A stretch of 64,000 nt of DNA from Actinostola sp. cb2023 (GCA_033675265.1 JAUJYZ010001516.1:390001-454000), one strand, 5' to 3'; shown: positions 11,140 to 22,544, counted from the first letter of the stretch. Translations and numbers: made by a program. Notes: a model not told the origin generated them from the sequence alone.

Positions 11140-11372
11140 GGAGTTGCTGCAAATAAAACAAGTTGCTGGAAATAACCAATTTCATGCAAATCAAACGAGT
11201 TACAACAAATAAAACGAGTTGCTGCAAATAAAACGAGTTGCTCTTGGAAATAACGAGTTGCTGCAAATCAAACGAGTTGCTGGAAATAAAACGAGGTTGC
11301 AACAAATAAAACGAGTTGCTGGAAATAAAACGAGTTGCAGCAAATAAAACGAGTTGCAGCAAATAAAACCGG
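11140..11372. repeat. About 19-bp minisatellite (GTTGCTGCAAATAAAACGA)
   Basis: About 11-12 variant units of GAGTTGCTG(C/G)AAATAAAAC, some with GTTGCAGC or GTTGCAAC. The minus-strand ORFs over it are artefacts. Confidence 0.93.
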
Positions 11373-11534
11373 AAGTGCACAGTGATTGGTCTATTTCGAG
11401 AAATCGTGTTCTAAAAATAGCCAAACTTGTTCAAATGCCGCGACATAAATGGATGCTCCTACTTATGGGCTCCTGGTTCGAGATAACGGGACTCCACCTT
11501 AGGCTTCAGTTTTGATTACTGTGTGCATACACCC

Positions 11535-12341
11535 TTAGGTCAATGCCTGTACACAACCAACAAGTTTTGCTTTGAAGTCTCTTTTCATTAGAGCATAGAG
11601 TAGTGGATTCAGCAAAGATGATCCAGCGACGCTGAAAAGGGATGCTTGTTCGAGCTGAATGGGGACGAGATCAGGTCTACCAAGTACAGACACAACCACA
11701 GTCATGTACAGGACAGGAAGCCAGCTGACAAGGAAAGCAGACGCTACCACTATGAACACCTTGACCGTCTTGCCCTCGAGTGATACTCTTCTCGCTCCCT
11801 CTCGCTGCTCGTTTCTGATGCTCATTCTTTTCATCTCTATCGCGTGGGATCGTAGACGTAACCAGATACGTACGTACGCAATGACGATGGAAACGTAAGG
11901 GACGATCACGAATACCACCAAGGATACCACAATGTAGCATTTATGATACACAGACTTTCCATCGACATTCCATGCCAGTGGGATCAGCGTGAAAAGAAGA
12001 GACGTCATCCAGACAGCGATCAGGATTTTCTTGTAATACTTTTGTAGCTTGTTTTTATATCCAAAGGGGTCGATAACTGCAGTATATCTATCCCATGTCA
12101 ATGCGCAAAGGTTTAATACGCCCAAAATCATAATAAAGAATACGATGAAACCTGTGGCCTTGAAGTATGTTGTTAATTGCATGGGCAGAAGCACCCCTCC
12201 AGTTAGCATGTCCGATACAGCTAGTGACACCACAAAGTAGTTGGTAAAAGTCCTGAGTTCCCGGATGACAATCACCATGGTGATGACTGCAACGTTTGCT
12301 GTCACCACGAGAACACATGTTACGATCAGAGCTTCTTCCAT
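11535..12341 (-). CDS. Class A (rhodopsin-type) GPCR, copy 1
   Basis: A 268-residue seven-helix receptor expected in the plasma membrane and coupled to a G protein; the ligand is unknown. TM1 about 4-27 with conserved N16; TM2 34-56 with LAVSD (D44); TM3 64-86 ending WDRY (83-86) then TAVIDPFGY; TM4 104-124; TM5 133-160 with P148; a short basic third intracellular loop (NEQREGARR); TM6 193-216 with SWLP in place of CWxP; TM7 233-252 with NPLLY (245-249), then KRDFKAKL as helix 8. Only three residues precede TM1, and TM3 lacks the usual disulfide cysteine, although ECL2 has one (HKCY). It is slightly shorter than most class A receptors. The ATG is directly preceded by CTTCTTTTTTAG, a splice-acceptor-like tract, so an upstream exon may exist. 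Its closest relatives are the three copies downstream in this window. Confidence 0.88.
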   Translation of the reverse strand: MEEALIVTCVLVVTANVAVITMVIVIRELRTFTNYFVVSLAVSDMLTGGVLLPMQLTTYFKATGFIVFFIMILGVLNLCALTWDRYTAVIDPFGYKNKLQKYYKKILIAVWMTSLLFTLIPLAWNVDGKSVYHKCYIVVSLVVFVIVPYVSIVIAYVRIWLRLRSHAIEMKRMSIRNEQREGARRVSLEGKTVKVFIVVASAFLVSWLPVLYMTVVVSVLGRPDLVPIQLEQASLFSVAGSSLLNPLLYALMKRDFKAKLVGCVQALT

Positions 12342-13325
12342 CTAAAAAAGAAGTGGAATTTAAATAAGGCATATAAGGTGATAGAAATGAACCTCGTTTT
12401 TATGTACACATTTAAAATAGTAATAATGATGACTTTATTTTCAGAGGGTGGCGGCACTAAATATACACGGTCTATTGTTTGGGAGGTTCGTGGTTAAAGT
12501 CCCGGCCAGATGAATACTCATGTAGGGTCTTAAAATAATCGAGGAGAAGGTGCTGCCTTTGTAATTTCATCTACAAATAGTTAGACCTTCGTGTGGCTCG
12601 ATTTTTTCTATATAGTGTCCTCGATTCTTCACGATCAAGTCTACCACTGCAAAATGATACTTCAGCTACATACGTTTTTAGTCTGGAACAGGCTACCTAT
12701 TTTCGCCATTTTGTCTGGAACAGGGTCGCAAAAGGATCTTTCTTTTGTCTGGAACAGGTCCAGGGTCTGAGAGACTCAGCGGCTAAACCCCATCCTAAAT
12801 TTATGGGAGTAACCTATCCCCCCGGGATTGGATCATTAAGAGATACAGTATCTCATACCTCGGATCGGGATTACAGAAAGTGGGATCGGAATCCATAGAT
12901 TATCCCTGCACTGGGAACGGGTATCATGCATGAGATCAGGGATCCAAAAAATCGTAAAAATACATGCTCAATGGCGAAAAAAACATGCCTTAATTGGCAC
13001 GACCCTGACTGAAGTTCTCTCCTTCGCATTGTTACTTATTTTATAATTGTGTCGATGTTTCACGACTTTACAGACTTAAATAAAATGTAGATGTAGGTAG
13101 ATATAGATGTTACGCGCACTGCTGGAGAGAGGGGGTTAAAACTGCGCACCTTCGAGCGCTTTTTACATGATATTGGGCAACCACTTCCCGCGTTATCGAA
13201 GTAAAACATTATCTTTACCTTTGCTTGCTTTAAGAATGTAGAGATCTCGCCAGCTAGCCTTTGCCTCTCTTGTACCTCTTCGATTCTGTAGTGAAGATTA
13301 ATCTCTATATGCCAACTTGGATCTC
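12342..13325. other. Non-coding; three GTCTGGAACAGG repeats at about 12680-12762
   Basis: The motif GTCTGGAACAGG occurs three times within 80 bases, inside what may be an old dispersed repeat. The 101-residue plus-strand frame across it has no domain. Confidence 0.5.
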
Positions 13326-13833
13326 AACACAGAAGATGACGGGGGCACTTAGATTAAAGAAGCAACAGATAATAGAGACGTTATTAAATATTTAGTACTC
13401 TTCTGGTTCTGGTTCGTATTTTAACAACGAAACTTCATTGAACAGAAGCGCCCAACACAGAAGATGACGGGGGCACTTAGATTAAAGAAGCAACAGATAA
13501 TACAGACGTTATTAAATATTTAGTTCTTCTGGTTCTGGTTCGTATTTTAACAACGAAACTTCATTGAACAGAAGCTCCCAACACAGAAGATGACGGGGTC
13601 ACTTAGATTAAAGAAGCAACAGATAATAGAGACGTTATTAAATATTTAGTTCTTCTGGTTCTGGTTCGTATTTTAACAACGAAACTTCATTGAACAGAAG
13701 CTCCCAACACAGAAGATGACGGGGTCACTTAGATTAAAGAAGCAACAGATAATACAGACGTTATTAAATATTTAGTTCTTCTGGTTCTGGTTCGTATTTT
13801 AACAACGAAACTTCATTGAACAGAAGCTCCCAA
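13326..13833 (+). repeat. Tandem array, 127 bp unit, 4 copies
   Basis: AACACAGAAGATGACGGGG starts near 13326, 13453, 13580 and 13706. Each unit runs through GCAACAGATAAT, TTCTTCTGGTTCTGG and AACTTCATTGAACAGAAGC. Copies are nearly identical. Confidence 0.96.
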
Positions 13834-14154
13834 CTTGTACGCAACTTCACACTGAGTTTTTCCAAGATCTCCTTTAAATATATAACTCATAAGAGCATCT
13901 TGTTTTAACTTAATATTTGAGTAAGCAGACATGTGTCTATAACAGTTTTGGTTTCATTACAAAACCATTGTGAAAGCGATCGGGTGAATGATCAAACTGC
14001 TGAGTTTATTGGCCTCGTAGATAATTAGATTTTGCTCTACCAAGACAAAATTGATGACTTTTGCGCCCGAGTTGCAACGCCCGTCAAATTTACTGTTTCA
14101 AACTCATTCAAACTCATTTCTATCATGTTGGTTTTAAACGTACTTCTGAATCGA

Positions 14155-14292
14155 TCGCGTTTTTCTTCGGATTTTTTTTCGGATTTTTCTCGAATTTTTC
14201 GCGTATTTCCCCCGCATTTTTCTAGATTTTTTCTCGGATTTTTGTTTGGATTTTTCTCGGATTTTTTGGATTGTTCTCGGATTCTTCGAAGT
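14155..14292. repeat. T-rich minisatellite (TTTTTCTCGGAT)
   Basis: About ten imperfect 12-14 base units of CGGATTTTTCTC. The regions on either side (13834-14154 and 14293-14745) show nothing recognisable. Confidence 0.8.
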
Positions 14293-14745
14293 TCGAATAA
14301 TTATTCGCAAATCATCAACAATCGCTGACGGTACGAGTTTCCGACTCCAGCAGAATATGCAGTAGTAATTTGAATTTGACGGGTGTTGAAACGTCGGCAG
14401 CGAAAAGCCCTCATTTTTGATTAATTTGGTCATAACAGTTTTTAAACTAGAAGTTATTGTCTAAATGAATAAAACAACGTACGAGGATCTATTGCTCTTA
14501 AATTTAATATATAATATAGTGTCCCTAAATATACAGTACCGAATAACCTTATTGTTACCTTAAAAATTGATTAAGGTAATTCTTAAACAAAGGATAACTT
14601 CAAATTCTAAAATTTCAGTCAGGTTTCATTATATTTTTTATTGGGAATTCGTTCTGATGAAGGCCATATATAAAAAGCAAGCCAGAGTCAAAATATACTT
14701 TGTAAACTGAAAGGACAACAATTGTTTGATTGAACCAATACGGCT

Positions 14746-15027
14746 AATTCAGAAAACGTTGTCGGCGACTTCAAGCCTACGCGACTAGACCGAAAGGGAG
14801 TATGGGTAGATATGATAATTCACTTGCATGCTTTTCGTATTTGGTGACAATGGCAGGTGAATCTGTAAATGTATGCCTACAAGGAAACAGAAGCAGATAT
14901 GATTCATATTCCGTGAGAGACGTTCCTTTTTGATAGTGTATTTATAGACTCATTGATTTTTACCCATGCTCCTTTTCGGTCTAGTCGCGTAGGTTTGAAG
15001 TCGATCGCCGACAACGCTTTCTGAATT
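14746..15027. mobile_element. MITE-like element, about 280 bp, 65-bp inverted ends
   Basis: AATTCAGAAAACGTTGTCGG and GCGACTAGACCGAAAGGGAG on the left are matched in reverse complement by CTCCTTTTCGGTCTAGTCGC and CCGACAACGCTTTCTGAATT on the right. No coding capacity. Confidence 0.85.
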
Positions 15028-15032
15028 CGATT

Positions 15033-16030
15033 TGCATCATGGGTCGATATCAGTGACGTTTTTGTCACTCGTTGATACTGGGGAAATCTGCGATACGTGC
15101 TCTAACTGTGCACCAAATGTCATGCTATTATGTACAATACTGACAAAAATTACACATATCTTGGAGTATGATACGTGATTTGTGATCACATTTATTATGG
15201 AAATCTGCGATACGTGTGCTCTAACCGTGCACCAAATCTTATGCTATTATGTACAATACTGACAAAAATTACACATATCTTGGAGTATGATACGTGATTT
15301 GTGGTCACATTTATTATGGAAATCTGCAATGCGTGCTCTAACTGTGCAGCAAATGTTATGCTATTATGTACAATACTGACAAAAATTACACATCTCTTGG
15401 AGTATGATACGTGATTTGTGGTCACATTTATTATGGAAATCTGCAATACGTGCTCTAACTGTGCACCAAATGTTATGCTATTATGTACAATACTGACAAA
15501 AATTACTCATCTCTTGGAGTATGATACGTGATTTGTGGTCACATTTATTATGGAAATCTGCAATACGTGCTCTAACTGTGCACCAAATGTCATGCTATTA
15601 TGTACAATGCTGACAAAAATTACACATCTCTTGGATTATGATACGTGATTTGTTGTCACATTTATTATGGAAATCTGCGATACGTGTGCTCTAACTGTGC
15701 ACCAAATGTCATGCTATTATGTACAATGCTGACAAAAATTACACATCTCTTGGATTATGATACGTGATTTGTTGTCACATTTATTATGGAAATCTGCGAT
15801 ACGTGTGCTCTAACTGTGCACCAAATGTCATGCTATTATGTACAATACTGACAAAAATTACACATCTTGGAGTATGATACGTGATTTGTTGTCACATTTA
15901 TTATGGAAATCTGCAATACGTGCTCTAACTGTGCACCAAATGTCATGCTATTATGTACAATACTGACAAACATTACACATCTCTTGGAGTATGATACGTG
16001 ATTTGTGGTCACATTTATTATGGAAATCTG
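15033..16030 (+). repeat. Tandem array, 116-120 bp unit, 8 copies
   Basis: GGAAATCTGC recurs near 15082, 15199, 15318, 15434, 15551, 15669, 15788, 15904 and 16021. Units carry TGCACCAAATGT, TGTACAATACTGACAAA and CACATTTATTATGG. A single copy of unit plus leader (CGATTTGCATCATGGGTCGA) occurs at about 21163-21310, which looks like the unexpanded state. On the minus strand every unit carries AATAAA. The array ends about 20 bases beyond the stop of GPCR copy 2. Confidence 0.96.
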
Positions 16031-16049
16031 CGTCTTAGTTTTATTGTAT

Positions 16050-16907
16050 TTAGGAAGGGGTATTAACTGGAACCACAATTCCACCTGTTTGGGAGATATA
16101 CACCCATACTGCTTGCGCATAACCAACAAGTTTTGCTTTAAAATCTCTTTTCATGAGAGCATAGAGTAGTGGATTCAGCAAAGATGATCCAACGATGCTG
16201 AAAAGGGATGCTTGTTCGAGCTGAATGGGGACGAGATCAGGTCTACCAAGTACAGACTCAACCACAGTCATGTACAGGACAGGAAGCCAGCTGACAAGGA
16301 AAACAGACGCTACCACTATGAACAACTTGACCGTCTTGCCCTCGAGTGATGCTCTTCTCGCTCCCTCTCGCTGCTCGTTTGTGATGTCCATTCTTTTCAT
16401 CTCTATCACGTGGGATCGTAGACGTAACCAGATACGTACGTACGCAATGACGATGGAAACGTAAGGGATGATCACGAATACCACCAAGGCTACCACAAGG
16501 AAGTATTTATGATACACAGACTTTAGATCAGCATTCCATGCCAGTGGGATCAGCGTGAAAAGAAGAGACGTCATCCAGACAGCGATCAGGATTTTCTTGT
16601 AATACTTTTGTAGCTTGTTTCTATATCCAAAGGGGTCGATAACTGCAGTATATCTATCCCATGTTACTGCGCAAAGGTTTAACACGCCCAAAATCATAAT
16701 AAAGAATACGATGAAACCTGTGGCCTTAGCATATTCAGATAACAGCAACGGAATAAGTACCCCTCCAAATAGCATGTCCGATACAGCTAGTGACACCACA
16801 AAGTAGTTGGTAAAAGTCCTGAGTTCCCGGATGACAATCACCATGGTGATGACAGCAACGTTTGTTGTCACCACGAGAACACATGTTACGATCAGAGCTT
16901 CTTCCAT
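16050..16907 (-). CDS. Class A (rhodopsin-type) GPCR, copy 2
   Basis: A close paralog of copy 1, 285 residues when started at the conserved MEEALIVTCV. The frame stays open upstream to a Met at 16970, but those 21 residues (MLCVYVWWGIPKF...) are not shared with the other copies, and TTTCTTTTTAAG before MEEAL resembles a splice acceptor. It keeps N in TM1, LAVSD in TM2, WDRYTAVIDPFGY, SWLP in TM6 and NPLLY in TM7. ECL1 reads LLLSEYAKATGF and ECL2 WNADLKSVYHKYF, as in copy 4, whereas ICL3 (SHVIEMKRMDIT) resembles copy 1. Neither disulfide cysteine is present. The C-tail is longer than in copy 1 and ends VPVNTPS. AATAAA lies a few bases past the stop codon. Ligand unknown. Confidence 0.88.
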   Translation of the reverse strand: MEEALIVTCVLVVTTNVAVITMVIVIRELRTFTNYFVVSLAVSDMLFGGVLIPLLLSEYAKATGFIVFFIMILGVLNLCAVTWDRYTAVIDPFGYRNKLQKYYKKILIAVWMTSLLFTLIPLAWNADLKSVYHKYFLVVALVVFVIIPYVSIVIAYVRIWLRLRSHVIEMKRMDITNEQREGARRASLEGKTVKLFIVVASVFLVSWLPVLYMTVVESVLGRPDLVPIQLEQASLFSIVGSSLLNPLLYALMKRDFKAKLVGYAQAVWVYISQTGGIVVPVNTPS

Positions 16908-17983
16908 CTTAAAAAGAAATAAAAACCGTCTAAACTTTGGAATACCCCACCACACATATACACACAACATTAGAACCTATTGTATTTTTTTGACATATGT
17001 TCATTTTTTAAATGAATGAATGCCTTAAATATATCGTTATTTAGCTGTGCAGAGTTCGAGAGTCTCACCGGAATCGATCTTTTTTTTCGTATTTTCGCCT
17101 TCTTTTTTGGCGTGTTTCTTGTTTGTTTTCCTTATCTATTTTCCTTTTCTTTTAGTTTTATGTTTTTTTCATTTTTATCGGATTTGTCTTTTTGAGTGAT
17201 TTTGGAATAAAAAAGGTTTTGATTAGTTTTCGACAAGGCAATGCACAGGAACCCCACTATGATATCAAAATCGTTGCAATCTGGACGGGCATTAGGATTT
17301 TAAAACGATACCTTGACTGAAGGTCTGATTACATCTAGGATCATTCAAACAAGTACGTGAATACGAGTATAAAACCACAGTTCTGTGTCCTTAATTGAGG
17401 GATTAGCACATCGTGTCTTGCGAAGTCGAATAAGACGGCAATTTTGGACTGGGGAAGGCACTTAATCAGTTTGGAATTTTTCGTGAGAAATCTTGTACTC
17501 TTTACTCCTCAGAGTGTTCAGTGTGTAGTCGAAGACGAGAACTGAGATCTTCAAACTTGAGGGAGCTGTTCCAGAACTGAGACATTTGCAGCCGAGACAC
17601 ATGGAAGCCTTGAAAGCCTTTATCAGTTATACAAACTTGAAGTTGAACTGTTGCAATTGTAAAGCCGTAAAATCATTACAAACCCAGTGGATAACAAATC
17701 CAGATGTCAATTGAAAGCAACGATCGAAGCTTTTAAGCTAAAATTAAAATTACCCAAAATTACCCATGTACAGTATGCCATTTATATCTAACTTGAAGAT
17801 GAATTGGACTTGAATTTGCATTATTGCATTGGTGTATTGATTGTCATTGACATTTCATTCTTTATTGGTTTTTATGAGGCCTCAAACTTGGCCAGTAACT
17901 ATCAATCTTTATTTGAAGCAAGTATTTGAAAAGCAAGGTCTAGGAAAAGGGCCGCTTTCTAGCAGCGAATATCATTCCAACTC
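16908..17983. other. No recognisable feature (1.1 kb)
   Basis: A T-rich patch near 17080-17180 and otherwise unique sequence. It would contain the promoter, or an upstream exon, of GPCR copy 2, but no element can be named. Confidence 0.45.
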
Positions 17984-18146
17984 ATAGACCGAATGCAATA
18001 ATGGCGTCCAATTTCAATTGCCATTGTTCTGGACTGACTAGCCTCTCATTCAAGTGAAAATGCTTTTGTGTTTCCACATGAACACGAGGCTAGTCAGTCC
18101 AGAACATGGCAATTGAAATTGGACGCCATTATTGCATTCGGTCTAT
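17984..18146. mobile_element. MITE, 163 bp, near-perfect hairpin (family A, copy 1)
   Basis: ATAGACCGAATGCAATAATG at the left is the reverse complement of CATTATTGCATTCGGTCTAT at the right. The arms continue through CAATTTCAATTGCCAT and GGACTGACTAGCCTC. Related copies lie at 38845-38986 and 45614-45777. Confidence 0.9.
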
Positions 18147-18489
18147 ATACATGTGATACAAACTTCCAAATCAACACTCCCACAGTGATCCCAATTCTTC
18201 AGTGTGTATTCAAAGCTTCGATATTTCATGTACACCAGCTCAATTCCCAACAGGGCACGAGTGTACCTTGCTTACAATTTAGAATCATGTGAATGACAAA
18301 TGCCATGAAATACTATCCAATTTCGCACGGTTATTTCAGTGAGACGACATTATCGGAAAATAATGCAGCCTCTCTGTAGATCAAAACGTAGAGAATCGAT
18401 GGCGACTAGGCTGACGATCGTTACATTGGAAAAATTACTATCATGCGACGTTTTGCTCTATTTCAGTAATTATCAGGATAAAAGACGAA

Positions 18490-18775
18490 ATACGACTTAC
18501 CAAAACACTCTTTATGTTTTATATACTTTATGCATGTAGGTCAGTCTCGTTGCTGAATGGGCTACTTTACTCTACTTTATGTGTTTTAGAATCCTATAAC
18601 TTACCTTTATCAGGGTTTTTGTTTTGTACAGTTGGTGATTTAAATATCGTCAGTATTGTCAACTTTCTTCTCAATAATTATAAACTCAAGCAGGTGGATA
18701 GGAAGGTTATAGTAGACTAATAATACTCGAATAATTGGAGTGACCATCCAATCATTTATTCGATATTCAAGATGT
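18490..18775 (+). repeat. Segmental duplication block X, copy 1
   Basis: It shares ACTCTACTTTATGTGTTTTA, AGGGTTTTTGTTTTGTACAG, ATTGTCAACTTTCTTCTC and GGTGGATAGGA with 25010-25220. It probably derives from an older repeat, or was copied along with a receptor gene. Confidence 0.8.
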
Positions 18776-19079
18776 ATTTTGATTAAATGTGTTTATCATG
18801 TGAAGCTTATAAAATAGTAAATCATCTTTTGAAAACGCGGTAGTCTACTCGGCGAACTTCAATTCATCATCATCATCATGACCATTAAATGCAAATTCGA
18901 CGTCTGAAGTGGGCTTCACGTGTCAGCTGTCACGTGTAGTATCCCATAAATATATGCGACCTCAACCTGCTGAAGTGCTAGAAATTCTCCAGCCAATGAT
19001 AGTAGGATAACAGTGAAACGAGGAAAGGCCTGGTACTGGCCAGGTTACTAAGGTCACTATGACTATTGGAATTGCCAGC

Positions 19080-19450
19080 TTCCAAGCTGCGAGACAGAGC
19101 CGGAACGTTTTTGGAAAAAATAGGTTTGCAAAGGATCATGGCAAAATGCACTGAGTCGCCATCTTTTTTCTTACAGTGGATTTCATTTAATGGCGACTTT
19201 CTTTGGCATTTTTTTCGAGCATTCTTAATCTTGACAATCTACACTGGACAATGAAACTAACTCTTCCAATTCAGATCTTCTGTAATCTCATTTCAAGAGA
19301 GCAATTTCAAGAGAGTTTTCGATTCACCAAAGACGACCCAGCAATGTTTGCGATTTGCTGATTCGTATTGCCGAGTTTTTGTCTTCGCCTCATTCCTCTC
19401 CCGTCCCTGCTAGGAACGCCTGCTTGCAAGCTATATACAGATAGACGTCT
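19080..19450 (+). repeat. Segmental duplication block Y, copy 1
   Basis: It shares CAAGAGAGTTTTCGATTCAC, CAAAGACGACCCAGCAATG and TCCCTGCTAGGAACGCCTGC with 27430-27725, which lies just downstream of GPCR copy 4. Confidence 0.85.
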
Positions 19451-19510
19451 GGTGTATCATACAACTAAGTGTGACACCAATTGACAGCGGCATACAAACT
19501 ATCTAAAATT

Positions 19511-20016
19511 TTAAAGTGCAACCGAAGTGAAATATTTTATTGCATTTTATATTATAGATTATTGAAAGAAATAATGCTATCATAAAGATATTTTTGTAAA
19601 ATGGTTGCTTTCTAAGATATTCAAGAAAAACATGTTGCAGAGTGTGACGTCACAAGGTTTGTAAAGTACTTTGTTTCACTCAAATCCTCTAAATTTATTT
19701 TGACTTTTACACTGGAAAAAGAAAAGCACATGAAACAACTTTTAGCTGAGTAAAAGTACACATCTTATGCCTGCGAAAAAGCTTTAAATTGTTTGATGTT
19801 CTTTTCTTTTTCCAGTGTAAAAGTCAAAATACATTTAGAGGATTTGAGTGAAACAAAGAACTTTGCAAACCTTGTGACGTCACACTCTGCAACATGTTTT
19901 TCTTGAATATCTTAGAAGGTAATCATTTTACAAAAATATCTTTATGATAACATTATTTCTTTCAATAATCTATAATATAAAATGCAATAAAATATTTCAT
20001 TTCAGTTGCACTTTAA
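19511..20016. mobile_element. Foldback element, 506 bp, arms of about 220 bp
   Basis: TTAAAGTGCAACCGAAGTGA on the left pairs with TCA(T)TTCAGTTGCACTTTAA on the right. The arms continue through GAGTGTGACGTCACAAGG and ACTTTTACACTGGAAAAAG with few mismatches. The loop is about 65 bases. No ORF of note. Confidence 0.9.
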
Positions 20017-20049
20017 CTAAATGAATAGATTTATCAGTGAAAAAAAATC

Positions 20050-20130
20050 GGGTCATATAGCGCATTTCACACCGTCCCAATGCGCTTTACAAACCGATGG
20101 AGGACTTTTTCGGGCTGCATATGATAGGCG
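20050..20130 (+). repeat. Dispersed repeat fragment (TATAGCGC...GCGCTTTACAA type), copy 1
   Basis: ATAGCGCATTTCACACCG, CAATGCGCTTTACAAACCGA and GAGGACTTTTTCGGGCTGCA recur at 37275-37345. The AGCGC / GCGCTTTACA frame is also the core of the tandem array at 45.8 kb. Confidence 0.75.
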
Positions 20131-20640
20131 CCCATGGCAGCCGAGTAACGTACAATCATATGTTATGCCTCCGATTTGAAGTAATAGCGTGATGGGTTAT
20201 CCCGCACTAACTGACTGTACAATTAAAGAAATGTTTTTAAAATACTGCACGACGGAGATAGCCATTGGGCGAGTACGGTATGAAGAAATGTCGAGTTCAT
20301 TATACAGTCAGCAATTGTGTATTTCAGTTGTCCATAAAACACTCTCTAACCATTTTATTATTCAAACTGAGCCACTGCAGCTGTGAAATGTTCGAATTTG
20401 TCCGCGCGCGGGCTAATTAAATGAATGTATACATAAATCAAAATTATATTTAGCTAGATCTTTCAACGCTTCCCCTGGACTATTCTCATACAAAGAAAAC
20501 ATGAATAAAACATGAAATTTTTGTTTATAAGTCATAACAAGGCAAATTTAGTTCATCATTTTTAAACTCTGACAACTTACCATGCTAAACCAACTTTGAA
20601 TATTTAGTTTTTTGTTATTTTGTAACTATTATATTAAGTG
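20131..20640. other. No recognisable feature
   Basis: Short frames only. Confidence 0.5.
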
Positions 20641-20699
20641 TCCCCCTCGTAAAATAATAATAATAATAATAATAATATACATGAAAAAAATACTCGATT

Positions 20700-20972
20700 C
20701 TGATTGGCTTAGAGCAGTGCAGTTGAAAAGTAATTTGCACTGCAGTGCAAATTACCTTTAATATGCACTGCAGTGCAAATTACTTTTTTTTTCATGAATA
20801 TTATTAATTGGTAATCATACGATTTCTCGTTCAATTTGGAATAATTTGCACTCGTGTGTTTTTCAAAGAGCTCAAATTGCACTCGCCCTACGGGCTCGTG
20901 CAATTTTGATACTCTTTGAAAAACACACTCGTGCAAATTATTTCCAAATTGAACTCGAAACCGTATGATTAC
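20700..20972. mobile_element. Inverted-repeat element and nested palindromes
   Basis: 20811-20972 is a hairpin: GTAATCATACG at the left pairs with CGTATGATTAC at the right, continuing through AATTTGCAC(G)AGTGTGTTTT to a turn at GCCCTACGGGC. Just before it, the palindrome TGCACTGCAGTGCA occurs twice as a direct repeat (about 20735 and 20764). Non-coding. Confidence 0.85.
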
Positions 20973-21140
20973 CTCTACTAATAATAATAATAATAAAAAT
21001 AATATATAATTATTTTTTTTTATTTATTTTATTTATTTTTTCAATAGTAATAACAATAATAATAATAATAACAAAAAAAAAAAATAATAAAATAATAATA
21101 ATAATAATAATAATATAATATTATTATTATTATTCGGATT
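20973..21140. repeat. AAT/ATT-rich low-complexity tract
   Basis: Interrupted AAT and ATT runs. A similar short tract lies at about 20656-20680. Confidence 0.9.
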
Positions 21141-21162
21141 ATTGTAAATGTTTGCGAGTTCG

Positions 21163-21320
21163 ATTTGCATCATGGGTCGATATCACTGACGTTACTGTTA
21201 CTCGTTGATACTGGGGAAATCTGCAATATACGTGAACTGTGCACCAAATGTTATGCTATATCAGTGTACAATACTGACAAACATTACACATCTCTTGGAA
21301 TTATGGAGATCTGTTTCTTA
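21163..21320 (+). repeat. Single-copy relative of the 15.0-16.0 kb array unit
   Basis: CGATTTGCATCATGGGTCGA, ACTCGTTGATACTGGGGAAA, GTGCACCAAATGTTATGCTA and CATTACACATCTCTTGGA match the start and unit of the array, but with one unit only. Confidence 0.88.
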
Positions 21321-21327
21321 ATTTATT

Positions 21328-21424
21328 ACTTGGGCTTCCTGTGGAATGCCCAAGTCTAAGATTACAGACGGTTATTCGTTTTGGTCTCCGCCAAATGTGC
21401 AAGTGGTCACCATAGCGCATGCGC

Positions 21425-21455
<31 letters not shown>

Positions 21456-21620
21456 TGAGTATACAGAAGTTGTGGTCAGCAGCTTATCAACGAAATTCAA
21501 GATGGCAGACGTACGTAACGATAAATCAAATCACCAGCAGCATTCAAAAAGGATTTTGCCGTGCTCCCTTGCTCGAGCCAGTCGAGTCGTTCATTAATAC
21601 TGCTTAGTAAATATGCAAAT
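21328..21620 (+). repeat. Segmental duplication block W, copy 1
   Basis: GGGCTTCCTGTGGAATGCCC, AAGTGGTCACCATAGCGCAT, TATCAACGAAATTCAAGATGG and AATATGCAAATATCCTAGAG recur at 25350-25700. Confidence 0.85.
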
Positions 21621-22544
21621 ATCCTAGAGAATACTTTTTGGCCTTGCAATTCTGTCTGAAAGTGTATTTCTAACAGATCATCGCACAGAATTACCCATAC
21701 AAATCGGTCATATCCTTAAAATAGGTTGCATTTGAAGAAACGATACACGATCCTTATTTAAATCTCAGAGTTCCCCCCTAAAATAGAAAATGTATCGAAA
21801 ATTTGGTGGGAAAAGCTTTTATTGGAAGCTTATAGTGAATTTCGCGGGTTAATCTCTTAAACTAGAACCCAGTTCCCGCCCGGCCAAACGCTCGCTCCAA
21901 TGTCATAAATTCCCCTTACTTCGCGGCTTATTTTATCCGTGGTAAAAAAGAAACTGGTGCTTAAATTTCTGTAGCTATAGCAATGGAGGCTAGGCTGCAA
22001 GGTCAAATTAAAATGGCAGCCGATGGAAGTGTTTTGAAGCTAAAAATCGTCTCGTAATTTGACATTTTCGACTGCTTCGCTTCGTTGGTATGAAACAGAA
22101 CTTCAAGAAAAGTCGCTAGTGAACATTGGTATGGAGGAAAGGTTGATATTGGAAGCAATCCAGCTATGTCGGGGCACCAAAATTCGAGTGTTACAATTAT
22201 TGTATTTCGCAAGGCTGAGCAACAGGAATCGATCGAACTGCTGGCATGATGAAATCCCATACATTTGAACACTACGGAGACCCGACATTCACCCTGAAAA
22301 AGTCGCAAGAAGACGAAAGGATATTTACAATCGATAACTTGGCAAGTAAACTTCAGTCGCAAGTATTTTGTATTCCGTTGTTACAATTTATCGTAGATCA
22401 CTGGTTCATTTGTAAATGACAGCCTAAACATTGACTTTCTTCGATTTTACTGTAAATATTACGAAGATCGAGTGGCCGAGTGCCGTAATGGGAATGGGTC
22501 TAGCATATAATTAGGATAATATCCCGGATGTGACACAAATTTCT
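21621..22544. other. No recognisable feature (0.9 kb)
   Basis: Overlapping short frames on both strands (to 119 aa at 22003-22362) without domain signature. Confidence 0.45.

Noticed and set aside
11470..12520. GGTTCGA-like words as possible tRNA/SINE B boxes
   Set aside because: No matching A box at the right distance and no cloverleaf could be drawn.
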